64,000 bases of DNA from Bradyrhizobium sp. ARR65 (GCF_000472385.1 NZ_AWZU01000007.1:161835-225834), one strand, 5' to 3'. Shown: positions 7,919-17,456, counted from the first letter of the stretch. The notes: generated from the letters alone by a model not told the origin. Program-made: numbers and translations.

Positions 7919-10900
7919 ACATTTCCGCGCCGTTCATTCAACGGCCGATTGCCACCGCCCTTCTGATGGTGGGTTTGCTGGTTGGCGGACTGGTCGCCTA
8001 CCCCCTACTACCCGTGGCGTCGCTGCCGAACGTGAATTATCCGACCTTGCAAATCACCGCACAAATGCCCGGCGCTGATCCGCAAACCATGGCGTCCTCG
8101 GTTGCGACGCCGCTCGAATTGCAGTTCGGGCAGATCCCGGGGCTCGCCCAAATGACATCGGCGAGCGCGCTCGGCTACACCCAGATCACGCTGCAGTTCG
8201 ACTTGAACCGCCAAATCGATGGCACAGTGAGCGACACGCTCTCGGCGATCAATGCCGCCAGCCCCTATTTGCCGACGGGCATGCCGTATCCGCCGACGAT
8301 CCGCAAAGTCAATCCTGCTGACACGCCGATCCTAGTGCTCGGGCTGACCTCGGACACGCTACCATTGACTACCGTCGACGCTTTTTCCGAAAATATTCTG
8401 CTGCAGAAGATATCCCAGATATCCGGAGTTGGTCTCGTAGGCGTCCCCGGTCAGCAGAAGCCCGCCATCCGTGTGCAGGTCGATCCGGATGCGTTAGCGG
8501 CTCGCGGCATCAACCTCGAGGATGTGCGCACGGTGCTCGGCCAGGCCAATGTGGACCTTGCGAAAGGAACCCTGAACAGCCCGCGCCAGACCTACACGCT
8601 TAGCACCAACGATCAACTATTCCAGCCCGACCAATACGCCAACCTGGTGATCGCCTATCGCAACGGAGCGCCCGTCCGCATCCGCGATGTTGGCCGTGCT
8701 ATCAGCGCGCCCGAGAATGATTTGATCGCGGGCTGGTTCAACCAGAACCGGGCGATCCTCCTGGCAATCCAGCGCCAGCCCGGCGCCAACGTCATCGACA
8801 CCGTGAATCGGATCAAGGCGATGATGCCGGTGCTGCAGGCCTCGATCCCGCCCGCGATCAAAATTAACGTCATCTCCGACCGCACCGAAACCATTCGCGC
8901 TTCAATCAGCGACGTGCAGTTCACCTTGATACTGACGGTCGCGCTGGTGGTGATGGTGATCTTCATCTTCCTGCGCAATTTCTGGGCCACCCTTATTCCC
9001 GCCGTGACCGTGCCCTTGTCGCTGATCGGTACCTTTGCCGTGCTCTACGAACTTGGCTACAGCCTCGACAACCTCTCGCTGATGGCCTTGTCGATCGCGG
9101 TGGGCTTTGTAGTCGACGACGCAGTGGTCGTGATCGAGAACATCGTGCGGCACATGGAGGAAGGCGCCTCGCCTTACGAAGCAGCGCTGAAGGGCGCCGG
9201 CGAGATCGGATTCACCATCGTATCGATCACGCTGTCGCTGATCGCTGTGTTCATTCCGCTGTTCCTGATGGGCGGATATGTTGGGCTGCTGTTCCGGGAA
9301 TTTGCCGTCACCGTCAGCGTGTCATTGGTATTGTCGCTCCTGATATCTCTGACACTCACGCCGATGATGTGTTCGCGCCTGCTAAAGCCGGAGAGCAAGG
9401 AGCACGGATGGCTTTACCGGTTGTTCGAACGCGGCTTCGATGGCCTGCTCAATCTCTATGAGGCTGGTCTGGTCGTTGCGCTGCGGCACCGCTTCATCAC
9501 GCTGATAACGATGTTCGGCACGATCGCGCTGACCGGGTATCTCTATGTCGTGATCCCAAAGGGTTTCTTTCCGCAGCAGGACACTGGGTTGATCATCGGC
9601 CTGTCCGAGGCGGCGCAGGACATCTCTTTCCAGGCCATGGCCGAGCGCCAACAAGCCTTGCTTGACGCGATCATGAAAGACCCGGCGGTCGCGTCAATCG
9701 GCTCAGCGGTCGGCGCCGGTGGCGGCAACACTACGGTCAATAACGGCCGCGTCTATATTGCTCTGAAACCATTGAATCAGCGGGACAGCATCGATCACGT
9801 GCTCGCGCGGCTGCGCACCAACCTCGCAAAAATCCAGGGCATCACCCTCTATATGCAAGCCGCGCAGGACATCACCATCGGCGGTCGCGTCTCCAAGACG
9901 CAGTATCAGTACACACTCGCCGATGCCGATCCGGGCGAGCTCAATCACTGGGCTGCAATGTTCCTCGACCGGATCAAGACCATTCCCGGCATTGCCGACG
10001 TAGCGACGGACCAGCTCAACGCCGGACCAATGCTCGACATTGCCATCAAGCGCGAAGTGGCCTCGACCTACGGCATCCTCCCCTACACCATCGACAACAC
10101 GCTCGACGATGCCTTTGGCCAGCGCATTGTCTCGACCATGTACACGACTTTAAATCAGTATCATGTCGTCCTGGAGGTCAACCCCAAATTCCAGTATGGA
10201 CCCGAGGCGCTGAACGGCATCTATGTGAAATCCTCCAGCGGCCAGGAGGTGCCGTTGTCGACGCTGGTTGATAGCGTGGTGAAGGTCGCCCCGCTCGTTG
10301 TCAACCACCAGGGTCAGTTCCCGTCGGTGACAATCTCGTTCAACCTGCTGCCCGGCACCGCGATCGGTCAAGCGGTGAGCGCCATCCAACGGATCGAGGA
10401 ACAGCTCGGCAAACCTCTCTCGCTTCAGACCAGCTTCCAGGGCAACGCGCAGGCCTTTGGACAGTCGCTGTCGACTACACCGATCCTGATCGTAGCCGCG
10501 CTGTTCGTGATCTACCTCATCCTTGGCGTGCTCTATGAAAGCCTCATTCATCCCATCACCATCATCTCGACGCTGCCCTCAGCAGGTCTGGGCGCCTTGT
10601 TGCTCTTGATGGCGGTTCACCTCGATCTCAGCGTGATCGCAATTGTCGGCATTATCCTCTTGATCGGCATCGTCAAGAAGAACGGCATCATGCTGGTCGA
10701 CTTTGCACTGCACGTCGAGCATGAGCAGGGCCTGACCGCCGAAGAGTCCATTTATCGCGCATGCATCATGCGCTTCAGGCCGATCCTGATGACGACAATG
10801 GCGGCGCTGCTCGGCGGCGTTCCGATGATGCTCGGAACGGGAGCCGGATCCGAGCTTCGTCAGCCGCTCGGCTATGCCATCGTCGGCGGCCTCGCCGTAT

Positions 10901-11028
10901 CTCAGGTGCTCACTCTCTATACGACGCCCGTCGTCTATATCTACCTCGACAAGCTGCAGACCTGGCTGTTCGGCGCGCGACACGAAAAACCGGCGTCTGG
11001 CGAACCAGCGCCAACGGCGGCCGAATGA
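7915..11028 (+). CDS. RND multidrug efflux pump, HAE1 family (MdtB/MdtC-like)
   Basis: The 1037-residue length is usual for RND pumps. The start MNISAPFIQRPIATALLMVG is typical of MdtB/C-type proteins. The proton-relay Asp pair lies in TM4 (AVGFVVDDAVVVIENIVRHM), and the C-terminal half carries the matching repeat (GIILLIGIVKKNGIMLVDFA). Two large periplasmic loops follow TM1 and TM7. It works in the inner membrane with the adaptor encoded just upstream (ATGA overlap), exporting drugs or other amphiphiles by proton antiport. No outer-membrane TolC-type gene is in the cluster, so a shared channel must be used. A single pump gene here contrasts with the paired mdtB-mdtC of enterobacteria. The family is certain; the substrate is not. 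Confidence 0.95.
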   Translation: MNISAPFIQRPIATALLMVGLLVGGLVAYPLLPVASLPNVNYPTLQITAQMPGADPQTMASSVATPLELQFGQIPGLAQMTSASALGYTQITLQFDLNRQIDGTVSDTLSAINAASPYLPTGMPYPPTIRKVNPADTPILVLGLTSDTLPLTTVDAFSENILLQKISQISGVGLVGVPGQQKPAIRVQVDPDALAARGINLEDVRTVLGQANVDLAKGTLNSPRQTYTLSTNDQLFQPDQYANLVIAYRNGAPVRIRDVGRAISAPENDLIAGWFNQNRAILLAIQRQPGANVIDTVNRIKAMMPVLQASIPPAIKINVISDRTETIRASISDVQFTLILTVALVVMVIFIFLRNFWATLIPAVTVPLSLIGTFAVLYELGYSLDNLSLMALSIAVGFVVDDAVVVIENIVRHMEEGASPYEAALKGAGEIGFTIVSITLSLIAVFIPLFLMGGYVGLLFREFAVTVSVSLVLSLLISLTLTPMMCSRLLKPESKEHGWLYRLFERGFDGLLNLYEAGLVVALRHRFITLITMFGTIALTGYLYVVIPKGFFPQQDTGLIIGLSEAAQDISFQAMAERQQALLDAIMKDPAVASIGSAVGAGGGNTTVNNGRVYIALKPLNQRDSIDHVLARLRTNLAKIQGITLYMQAAQDITIGGRVSKTQYQYTLADADPGELNHWAAMFLDRIKTIPGIADVATDQLNAGPMLDIAIKREVASTYGILPYTIDNTLDDAFGQRIVSTMYTTLNQYHVVLEVNPKFQYGPEALNGIYVKSSSGQEVPLSTLVDSVVKVAPLVVNHQGQFPSVTISFNLLPGTAIGQAVSAIQRIEEQLGKPLSLQTSFQGNAQAFGQSLSTTPILIVAALFVIYLILGVLYESLIHPITIISTLPSAGLGALLLLMAVHLDLSVIAIVGIILLIGIVKKNGIMLVDFALHVEHEQGLTAEESIYRACIMRFRPILMTTMAALLGGVPMMLGTGAGSELRQPLGYAIVGGLAVSQVLTLYTTPVVYIYLDKLQTWLFGARHEKPASGEPAPTAAE

Positions 11029-11186
11029 AATTTGACACGGTTACAACAAGGCCAACCCAATTGCGGCAAGACCAAAATAGCCGACAGTGTCCAAATCCCG
11101 GATGATGCCGGCCGGTTTGTATCATACGCAGCATTTCGTGTGCCTCAGCAGCAGCTTCTTAATCAAGTCGAGAACGAGATAGTGAC

Positions 11187-11476
11187 ATGAATTACGAAAC
11201 CTTCCTCGCAACGGCTGTGGACCGGTTGAGGGATGAGCAGCGCTACCGCATGTTCGTGGATCTTGAACGGATCGCCGGCCGGTTTCCCTATGCAGATGTC
11301 ATCGCGGCGATGATTGCCGCCACGGCATCCTTCGGCGCGGGCGCAGGTGGGACCCGTTGCCCCATCCCGAGATAATCATTTGAGCACCAGATCACGACCT
11401 CTTGCGGACCGCGCTTCTCAATGTCTGGCGACGGCTCGGGCTTGCACTGAACGCGCAACCGCTCGCGGCCGGATGA
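11187..11476 (+). pseudogene. hemA: Relic of 5-aminolevulinate synthase gene (hemA), internally deleted
   Basis: The first 36 residues (MNYETFLATAVDRLRDEQRY then RMFVDLERIAGRFPYA) match the N-terminus of alphaproteobacterial ALAS. The frame then runs straight into DVIAAMIAATASFGAGAGGTR, which in ALAS lies about 30 residues further on, so the WCSNDYLGMG segment is missing. After GGTR the frame leaves the family and stops. In another frame, shortly downstream, DHDLLRTALLNVWRRLGLAL followed by NAQPLAAG and a stop at 11474-11476 matches the ALAS C-terminus. About 300 central residues, including the PLP lysine, are gone. ALAS is about 405 residues, while this relic spans 290 bp. A functional hemA must exist elsewhere if the host makes haem by the C4 route. 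The identification rests on recall of the family, not a search. Confidence 0.8.
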
Positions 11477-11538
11477 GCGTCAGGCAATGGCTCCGCGGCA
11501 GAAGCATTGGTCCGGCCTAGCGTAATGGCCTTGATTCC

Positions 11539-11754
11539 ATGATCATCTGTTCGTGCAACGTCTTGGCCGACCACGATATACGGAATCTGGCGTTGGCTTC
11601 TGCACTGCCTTTGAATGCACGCCTGATCTGCGACCGTCTTGGCTGCAGACTGCAATGCGGTCGTTGCGCCCGTAGTATAAAACGGATCTTCGACGAGACA
11701 GTCCCACTCCGCCGCACCGGTTGCAGCCGTTGTCCCCTTATCGCATCTGACTAG
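11539..11754 (+). CDS. bfd: Bacterioferritin-associated ferredoxin-like [2Fe-2S] protein
   Basis: The 71-residue protein starts MIICSCNVLADHDIRNL and has Cys4, Cys6, Cys40 and Cys43 (CSC and CGRC), the four-cysteine spacing of the Bfd [2Fe-2S] fold. Bfd reduces and releases iron stored in bacterioferritin. Two extra Cys lie near the C-terminus (TGCSRCP), a region not usual for Bfd and possibly a tail altered by neighbouring rearrangement. It is convergent with the rpoH-like gene and overlaps its 3' end by 17 bp. No bacterioferritin gene is present here. It sits among broken iron/haem genes (hemA and mbfA relics), but its own frame is open. No strong ribosome site was seen. Confidence 0.72.
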   Translation: MIICSCNVLADHDIRNLALASALPLNARLICDRLGCRLQCGRCARSIKRIFDETVPLRRTGCSRCPLIASD

Positions 11755-12649
11755 CGCAATTCTGTATGCGGCCAGGGGGGTCCACCGAGAGCTGCTTGCG
11801 AGCTATCGCGCGTTTAACTTTACTCTGCAGCTTCTGAAAGGCCCGGAATTCAATCTGCCTGATACGCTCGGGCGAAATGCCAAATTCGGCCCCAAGCCTA
11901 TCGAGCGTCATCGGCTCATCCGCGAGCCACCGCGCCTCGATGATGCGCCGCTCCCGCTGGCCGAGGACGGTTAGCGCCTCGTTCAGCGCTTTCCCTCGTA
12001 TCGCCAACTCGTCGGCATCGGCGAGTCGCGATTCTTGGTCGGAATCCTCGTCGACGAGATGGTCCTGCCATTCACCTGGACCACCGTCGCTCTGGACTTG
12101 CACGTTAAGCGAGAAGTCGCCACCGAGGCGTCGATTCATTTCGACGACCTCCTGCTTGGGGACACCGAGGTCTCGCGCAATCAGCTGGATGTGATCGGGA
12201 TGCAGATCGCCTTCCTCGATCGCCGAGATGCGACCCTTCGCTTTGCGCAGGTTGAAGAACAGCTTCTTCTGGTTGGCCGTGGTGCCGATCTTCACCAGCG
12301 ACCACGAACGCAGGATGTATTCATGGATCGCTGCCTTAATCCACCAGATGGCATAGGTGGCGAATCGAACGCCCCTCTCTGGATCGAAGCGCTTAACCGC
12401 GTTCATCAGCCCGACATTGCCCTCTGAAATCAAGTCGGAGACCGGCAGCCCATAACCGCGATAGCCGATGGCGACTTTGGCGGCGAGCCGCAGATGGCTG
12501 GTGACGAGCGAATGCGCCGCGTTTGCGTCGCCCTGCTCACGCCAGCGCTTCACCAGCCTGTATTCTTCGTCGGGTCTCAACATGGGAAAACGACCGACTT
12601 CTCTCAGATAGCGAGCAGTGCTGCCGGAAATCAAGGTTGCAGCTTGCAT
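11738..12649 (-). CDS. rpoH: RNA polymerase heat-shock sigma factor, RpoH family (sigma-32)
   Basis: The 303-residue protein has region 2 (DLISEGNVGLMNAVKRFDPE, then RFATYAIWWIKAAIHEYILR), the RpoH-specific box (ANQKKLFFNLRKAK) and region 4 (LTVLGQRERRIIEARWLAD and LGAEFGISPERIRQIEFRAF). It directs RNA polymerase to heat-shock promoters. The frame is open further upstream to 12895, but GGAG six bases before the ATG at 12649, and an N-terminus like other RpoH proteins, decide this start (ATG 12661 is the alternative). Bradyrhizobia carry several rpoH copies, and this one could be any of them. The 3' end overlaps bfd by 17 bp. A 20-bp-period direct repeat lies about 290-315 bp upstream. The family assignment is secure. 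Confidence 0.93.
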   Translation of the reverse strand: MQAATLISGSTARYLREVGRFPMLRPDEEYRLVKRWREQGDANAAHSLVTSHLRLAAKVAIGYRGYGLPVSDLISEGNVGLMNAVKRFDPERGVRFATYAIWWIKAAIHEYILRSWSLVKIGTTANQKKLFFNLRKAKGRISAIEEGDLHPDHIQLIARDLGVPKQEVVEMNRRLGGDFSLNVQVQSDGGPGEWQDHLVDEDSDQESRLADADELAIRGKALNEALTVLGQRERRIIEARWLADEPMTLDRLGAEFGISPERIRQIEFRAFQKLQSKVKRAIARKQLSVDPPGRIQNCASQMR

Positions 12650-13047
12650 GTCGATCTCCATGCCGAAAACCAGCTCGAACCGCGAGCCGATCCTTGAGCA
12701 ACGTTGTGCACTCGCGACTCCGCGAAATCCTGCAGCCGGCGCTCGCCGCTCGCTGAAATTCGGATAACGGGCACTCGTAGCGGCTAGCGAGGAACATGCA
12801 GGGCGTCCTACCCTGCTATTGGGAGCCCCTCTCATTCGACTAGGCCACGCGCCTACGAACCTCTCAATCGTCCGGAGGTTGATATGATTGACCAAGTGGT
12901 GTCGCCCGCACTTACTCGCGGTTTACCGCTCACATACTTTGGTTCCCCCTGCGATACCTTGGTTTGGCATCCGGCTACTGCTCCTACTGAAATTCGAGGA
13001 GCTGACTATCTAAGGCCGGCTGGTGTGTCATCATCTCGGAGCCACTG
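12650..13047. other. Intergenic region upstream of rpoH and the dehydrogenase relic
   Basis: This region of about 400 bp lies between divergent genes. The rpoH frame is open through much of it without protein-like sequence. The notable content is the direct repeat at 12937-12964. No sigma-32-type promoter could be assigned with confidence by eye. Confidence 0.45.
12937..12964 (-). promoter_or_regulatory. Candidate regulator-binding direct repeat (best copy)
   Basis: The plus strand reads CTTTGGTT (12937-12944) and CCTTGGTT (12957-12964), each preceded by ATA, so ATACTTTGGTT and ATACCTTGGTT repeat with a period of exactly 20 bp. Read towards rpoH on the minus strand they are AACCAAGG and AACCAAAG. 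The copy at 4745-4772 has the same half-site and the same period. Spacing of two helical turns fits a dimeric helix-turn-helix regulator. The function is inferred. Confidence 0.5.
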
Positions 13048-13987
13048 ATGAAGATCGGCATTATTAGGACAGGAAATGTCGGCTGCGCGTGTGCGATAGC
13101 CGCTGCCGTGCGCGGCAGCGCAAGCAAGATTCTCCTGGTCAACCGCACCCGGGAAAACCGCAGAAGCCGTAGCGACCGACATTCGATACGGCATCCCCCT
13201 CGGACGCAAAGTCGAGATCGCCGACGGCGACTACGACGATCTCGAAGGCGCCGAGGTCTTGTTGATCACCTCCGGGCTGAACGAAAAAACCGGAGGGGCC
13301 ACTTCCCGCAACGATCCGCAGGGCCGTCTCAGGCTCTTGGAAAAGAACGCCCAGATCTATCGCGACATTATTCCGAGGATCGTGAATGCCGCGCCGCGAG
13401 CCGTGCGGCTCGTTGTTACCGACCCGCCGGATCCACTTGCGGACGTGGCGCGCGAGGCAGCCGCCGGCGCTATCGTCCTGAGTGCCGGCACGTATCTCGA
13501 CAGTCAGCGCTTCCGCGTTCACCTTGGCAAATATTTCGGCGTTGATCCCGCGCATGTCGAAGCCCATGTCATTGGCGACCATGGGACGGCCCAGGTGTTT
13601 CTCTGGTCATCCGCCCGGGTGGGCGGCGTTCCGATCGCCGCTTTGCTTAAAAGTCGGGGAGAAAAGCTCGCTGACCTACGAGAGAAGGTAGAAAAGGAGG
13701 TTCGTTACGCCAACATCACGATCATCGAGGCTCATAACGCCAGCCAGTATGGTATCGGAATCGTGTCCGCCCGTATTGCCGAAATGGTTTGCAACGACGA
13801 ACGCGCCGTGATCCAGATCGGAAGCTTTCAGACCAAATTTGGCGTCACTCTCTCGTTGCCACACGTCGTTGGAAGGGGCGGTGTTCTCGACGTGTTGGAG
13901 CCTGACATGTCGGACGAAGAGCGTGTTGGCCTTCAGAGAAGCGCCGGATTTCTGAAAACGGCAATGGACGGTATTCGCGGCACGTAG
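13048..13987 (+). pseudogene. Frameshifted lactate/malate dehydrogenase family gene
   Basis: The N-terminal frame (MKIGIIRTGNVGCACA ... KILLVNRTRE) and the second frame from 13160 (AEAVATDIRYGIPLGRKVEI onward) together make one LDH/MDH-family protein of about 312 residues, with a single extra base near 13159. The catalytic region GDHGTAQVFLWSSARVGG is intact and the C-terminus ends at 13985-13987. A second defect is visible: the NAD-binding GxGxxG motif reads RTGNVG, with the first Gly replaced by Arg (AGG). The family is 2-hydroxyacid (L-lactate or malate) dehydrogenase, cytoplasmic, NAD-dependent. Two independent lesions favour a true pseudogene over one sequencing error. Lactate metabolism is still covered in the window by lutABC. 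Confidence 0.8.
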
Positions 13988-13998
13988 GGGATCTTCCG

Positions 13999-14494
13999 TC
14001 AGTGATGCTCCGATGCCTTCTGCGGAGAGTTCAGTGCTGCTGCGGCGACGCTTGCGATCCCGGTGTCGGTCTCCTTGCTCAAGCCGGCAATTCCCACTGC
14101 GCCAACGACCTCGCTATTTAGCCGTATTGGCATGCCGCCGCGCAGCACCATGGTGCCGGAGGTGATGAATGCAGTTCTGCCCTTATTGATGGCGTCCTCG
14201 ATCTCCGCCGTAGGTCGTTGTAGCCGAGCAGCCGTTCGTGCCTTCTGGATGGCGAGTTCCGCGCTTGCCGGGCGGACACCATCCATGCGCTGGAAAGCAA
14301 GCAGATCCCCAGCGGGATCAACTACCGCGATGGCTGAAGGCGCATTCTGTTGCAGCGCACGATCCTGGCTGCCTGCAGGACCGTCTGGGCCCGGCTTGAT
14401 CGAGGACCGAGATGTTGATGGTCTGTGCCTCGGCCGACATACAAAAGACCGTTGCAAATATTGCAGCGCTAATTCCGAGTTTTGTCGTAGCCAT
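13999..14494 (-). pseudogene. Frameshifted GlcG/HbpS-family (DUF336) secreted protein gene
   Basis: From ATG 14494 the frame encodes a signal peptide (MATTKLGISAAIFATVFCMS, then AEAQ) and NISVLDQA before running out of the family. QTVLQAARIV is found in a second frame, and ALQQNAPSAIAVVDPAGDLL to the end (GIASVAAAALNSPQKASEHH) in a third. The family's GDLLAFQRMDG and GGMPIRLNSEVVGAVGIAG segments are intact. At least two indels in a stretch of about 60 bases are needed to rejoin the three pieces. GlcG/HbpS proteins bind haem or other small ligands in the periplasm, but a precise role is unknown. It lies next to other broken haem/iron genes. Confidence 0.75.
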
Positions 14495-14536
14495 CTGAAG
14501 CCTGTTCGGCGCAAGAGCACCGTCGCTGAATTGAGA

Positions 14537-14683
14537 TTAATGCCGCTGGGCAGCGTCCCGCGACAGCTTTAACCGCTCCGCCTGATATAGGAGCAAGCGA
14601 CCCTCCTCCTCATCACGATTGAGTGCCCGGCGAATGGAGCCAAGCGCAATGCTGGCGGCCGTGCAGCAATTCGATTGACACAC
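14537..14683 (-). CDS. Possible 48-residue helical protein
   Basis: A GTG-started frame gives a 48-residue product ending in a charged amphipathic helix ([20 protein letters not shown], then [15 protein letters not shown]), which looks protein-like. There is no well-placed ribosome site, and the frame is open further upstream without conserved-looking sequence. It lies alone between the GlcG-like relic and catalase. The function is unknown and the gene itself is uncertain. Confidence 0.3.
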   Translation of the reverse strand: MCQSNCCTAASIALGSIRRALNRDEEEGRLLLYQAERLKLSRDAAQRH

Positions 14684-14810
14684 AGGTGAAATTTCTTCTC
14701 CGCAAGAACTCGCCAAGTTGAGCAAAGCCCGGCAAGCGATAGGACGCGCCGCGTCTAGATTGCCTTTAACTGCCCGACCGCGACAGAGCGTACTTCTCAG
14801 CGAGGACACA

Positions 14811-16283
14811 ATGACCAAGAGACTTAGGCTGACGACCGAAAGCGGCATGCCGGTCGCCGATAATCAGAACTCGATCACGGCCGGGCCGATGGGGCCGGTG
14901 CTGATGCAGGATTTTCATCTGATTGAACGGCTGGCGCATCAGAACCGCGAGCGCATCCCCGAGCGTACGGTGCACGCCAAGGGATCGGGCGCCTACGGGA
15001 CGCTGAGCGTGACCAACGACATCACCCGCTATACTCGCGCTGCGGCACTCTCGAAGATCGGCAAGAAAACCGAAGCGTTCCTGCGCTTCTCCACCGTCGC
15101 CGGTGAACGCGGCGCGGCGGATGCCGAGCGCGACGTTCGCGGTTTCGCGTTGCGCCTCTACACCGAGGACGGCAATTGGGACATTGTCGGCAATAATACG
15201 CCGGTATTCTTCATCCGAGATCCCCTGAAATTCCCCGACTTCATCCACACCCAGAAGCGCCATCCCAGGAGCAACCTGCGTTCGCCGACGGCGATGTGGG
15301 ATTTCTGGTCGCTGTCGCCGGAAAGCCTGCACCAGGTCACCATCCTGATGTCCGATCGCGGCCTGCCGCAGAGCTTCCGCAATGTCGATGGTTTCGGCTC
15401 CCATACTTACTCGCTCATCAACCTTGCGAACGAACGATACTGGGTCAAGTTCCACTTCAAGACCCTGCAGGGGATCAAGAACTGGACCAATGCGGAAGCC
15501 GCCGAGAAAGTCGCACAAGACCGCGAGACGCATCAGCGCGACCTCTATGAAGCGATTGAGCGCGGTGACTTTCCACGGTGGAAATTCTCCGTGCAGGTAA
15601 TGCCGGAGATTGACGTCGGCAAACACTGGTACAACCCGTTCGACCTGACAAAGGTCTGGCCGCACAAGGACTATCCGCTGATTGAGGTCGGCATCCTCGA
15701 ATTGAACCGCAATCCCGAGAACTATTTTGCGGAAGTCGAGCAGGCGGCACTTTCGCCCGCCAATATCGTGCCGGGCGTCGGCCATTCGCCCGACAAAGTG
15801 CTACAAGCCCGCATATTCTCCTATGCCGATGCGCACCGCTACCGCGTAGGCGTCAACGCCGAGCAGCTCCCTGTCAACAAGCCGCGCTGCCCGGTAAACA
15901 CCTATCATGCCGATGGCGCCATGCGGCTCCAGGGCCATCCTTATCCGGATGCCTACTACGAGCCGAACTCGATGGGAGGCCCGGTTCAGGATGAACGCTT
16001 CCGCGAGCCCCCACTGAAGATTTTCGGCGATGCCGATCGATACAATCATCGCGACGGCAACGACGATTACCGCCAGCCTGGCGAACTGTTCCGGCTGATG
16101 ACGGCTAGGCAGAAGGACCAGCTCTTCCAGAACATCAAAGATGCCATGGAGGGAGTCCCGCTCGAAATCATCAGGCGCCAGCTTGCCCACTTCTACAGGG
16201 CCGATCCGGAATATGGCATCGGCGCTGCAGAGCGCCTTGGACTGACGGCATCCGATATCTCACCGACAGTGGCCCCCGAATAG
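14811..16283 (+). CDS. kat: Monofunctional haem catalase
   Basis: The 490-residue small-subunit (clade 3-like) catalase breaks hydrogen peroxide into water and oxygen. The distal His is in [12 protein letters not shown], the distal Asn in [12 protein letters not shown], and the proximal haem-ligand Tyr in [19 protein letters not shown]-type C-terminal segments follow, to the stop. The frame is open upstream to 14718, but AGGAC six bases before ATG 14811 and the typical start [20 protein letters not shown] fix the start. It is followed directly by the mbfA relic. It is the only complete oxidative-stress enzyme in this otherwise damaged iron/haem block. Activity is expected because all key residues are present. 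Confidence 0.95.
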   Translation: MTKRLRLTTESGMPVADNQNSITAGPMGPVLMQDFHLIERLAHQNRERIPERTVHAKGSGAYGTLSVTNDITRYTRAAALSKIGKKTEAFLRFSTVAGERGAADAERDVRGFALRLYTEDGNWDIVGNNTPVFFIRDPLKFPDFIHTQKRHPRSNLRSPTAMWDFWSLSPESLHQVTILMSDRGLPQSFRNVDGFGSHTYSLINLANERYWVKFHFKTLQGIKNWTNAEAAEKVAQDRETHQRDLYEAIERGDFPRWKFSVQVMPEIDVGKHWYNPFDLTKVWPHKDYPLIEVGILELNRNPENYFAEVEQAALSPANIVPGVGHSPDKVLQARIFSYADAHRYRVGVNAEQLPVNKPRCPVNTYHADGAMRLQGHPYPDAYYEPNSMGGPVQDERFREPPLKIFGDADRYNHRDGNDDYRQPGELFRLMTARQKDQLFQNIKDAMEGVPLEIIRRQLAHFYRADPEYGIGAAERLGLTASDISPTVAPE

Positions 16284-16331
16284 AGGAACACGACCCCCGC
16301 ATCACTTCCAAGCCAAGCAAAAAGGGCTGCC

Positions 16332-17271
16332 GCGAAGAATTTCTCAGATTTGACCGAGCGCGAGCTGCTGGCAGTCGCGATCGCCTCGGAGGAGGAAGAT
16401 AGCCGCATCTACATGACATTCGCCGAGGATTTCGCGGACCGCTATCCGGACAAGGTGTTCGAGGAGATGGCCACGCGGTCATCGACATTTGCTTTTGGAA
16501 ATGTATGAAAAGCGTTTTGGCAAAGGTCTCCCGCTTATCCGGAAAGAAGATGTCAGAGGATTCCTGAAGCGCCGTCCGGTCTGGCTGACGAAGAACCAGT
16601 CGCTGGACACTATTCGCAATGAAGTCGACGCTAGGAGTTCGAAGCCGAACGCTTTTATGCCAAGGCGGCTGCACACGCCGAGAACGCCAGCATACGCCGG
16701 TTGCTCTGCGACCTTGCCGATGCGGAAAAGGATGACGAGCAGTTCGCGGCGAAGCTGACCGATCGGATCTTGAACCCGGATGCACGCGAGGCCGAGGACA
16801 AGACGCGGCGTCGGGTGTTCGTCCTGCAATATGTCCAGCCGGGTTGATGGATGGTTCGGTGTCGACGTCGGCGCCGCTGTTCGCCGCTGCTTTTGCTAAG
16901 CACCAGAACGGGCAGACCTTGCTGGTGGGATTGGCGACCTCGATCGGCGCCGGCATCAGCATGGGGTTTGCCGAGGCTTTATCCGACGACGGACTGCTAA
17001 CCGGACGCGGTTCGCCCTGGCTGCGCGGATTAACCTGCGGGCTGATGACCACAGTCGGCGGTCTCGGCCACTCGATGCCCTATCTCGTTCCTGGCCCAAT
17101 GCCTTCTTGATTGCTACCGCAGTTGCTGGCGTCGTGGTGTTCTTCGAATTGTGGGCAATCGCTTTTATTCGTGCGCGTTACATGGACACGCCGTTCTTGA
17201 AGGCCGTATTCCAGATCGTGCTCGGTGGCGTCATTGTGCTCGCAGTCGGTATTCTCATCGGCGCAGCCTAG
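16332..17271 (+). pseudogene. mbfA: Relic of membrane-bound ferritin/VIT-type iron exporter gene (mbfA)
   Basis: Pieces of one erythrin-VIT fusion protein lie in order but in different frames. The N-terminal ferritin-like part is LTERELLAVAIASEEEDSRI followed by FEEMA. HRHLLLEMYEKRFG ... VRGFLKRRPVWLT is in another frame, and FYAKAAAHAENASIRRLLCD ... FVLQYVQPG in a third. The VIT membrane part is MDGSVSTSAPLFAAAF ... GLMTTVGGLGHSMPY, then AFLIATAVAGVVVFFELWAI ... GGVIVLAVGILIGAA to TAG 17269-17271. At least four indels are needed, and no start codon or ribosome site remains. The ferritin ligand stretch after FEEMA (EEE..EH in the family) is deleted. MbfA exports iron in Bradyrhizobium. The comparison is from memory of the family. 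Confidence 0.85.
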
Positions 17272-17456
17272 ACTTAGACCGTGATCGGACGTCCTGGTCG
17301 CGGGACGCGATGCAATCTCGTTAACGCCTTTCACCTCAATCGGGACCCCGCGTCGTGCAGAGGGCAAGAACACCGCGATCCCAGCAAGCCGCAACAAGCA
17401 AGATTGGCACGACCCGCCTAGACTCGTCGCGGTCTCAATTGCGAGGTGCTCAAAAC

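Noticed and set aside
14766..15785. 339-codon minus-strand frame
   Set aside because: Antisense to catalase; no family features.
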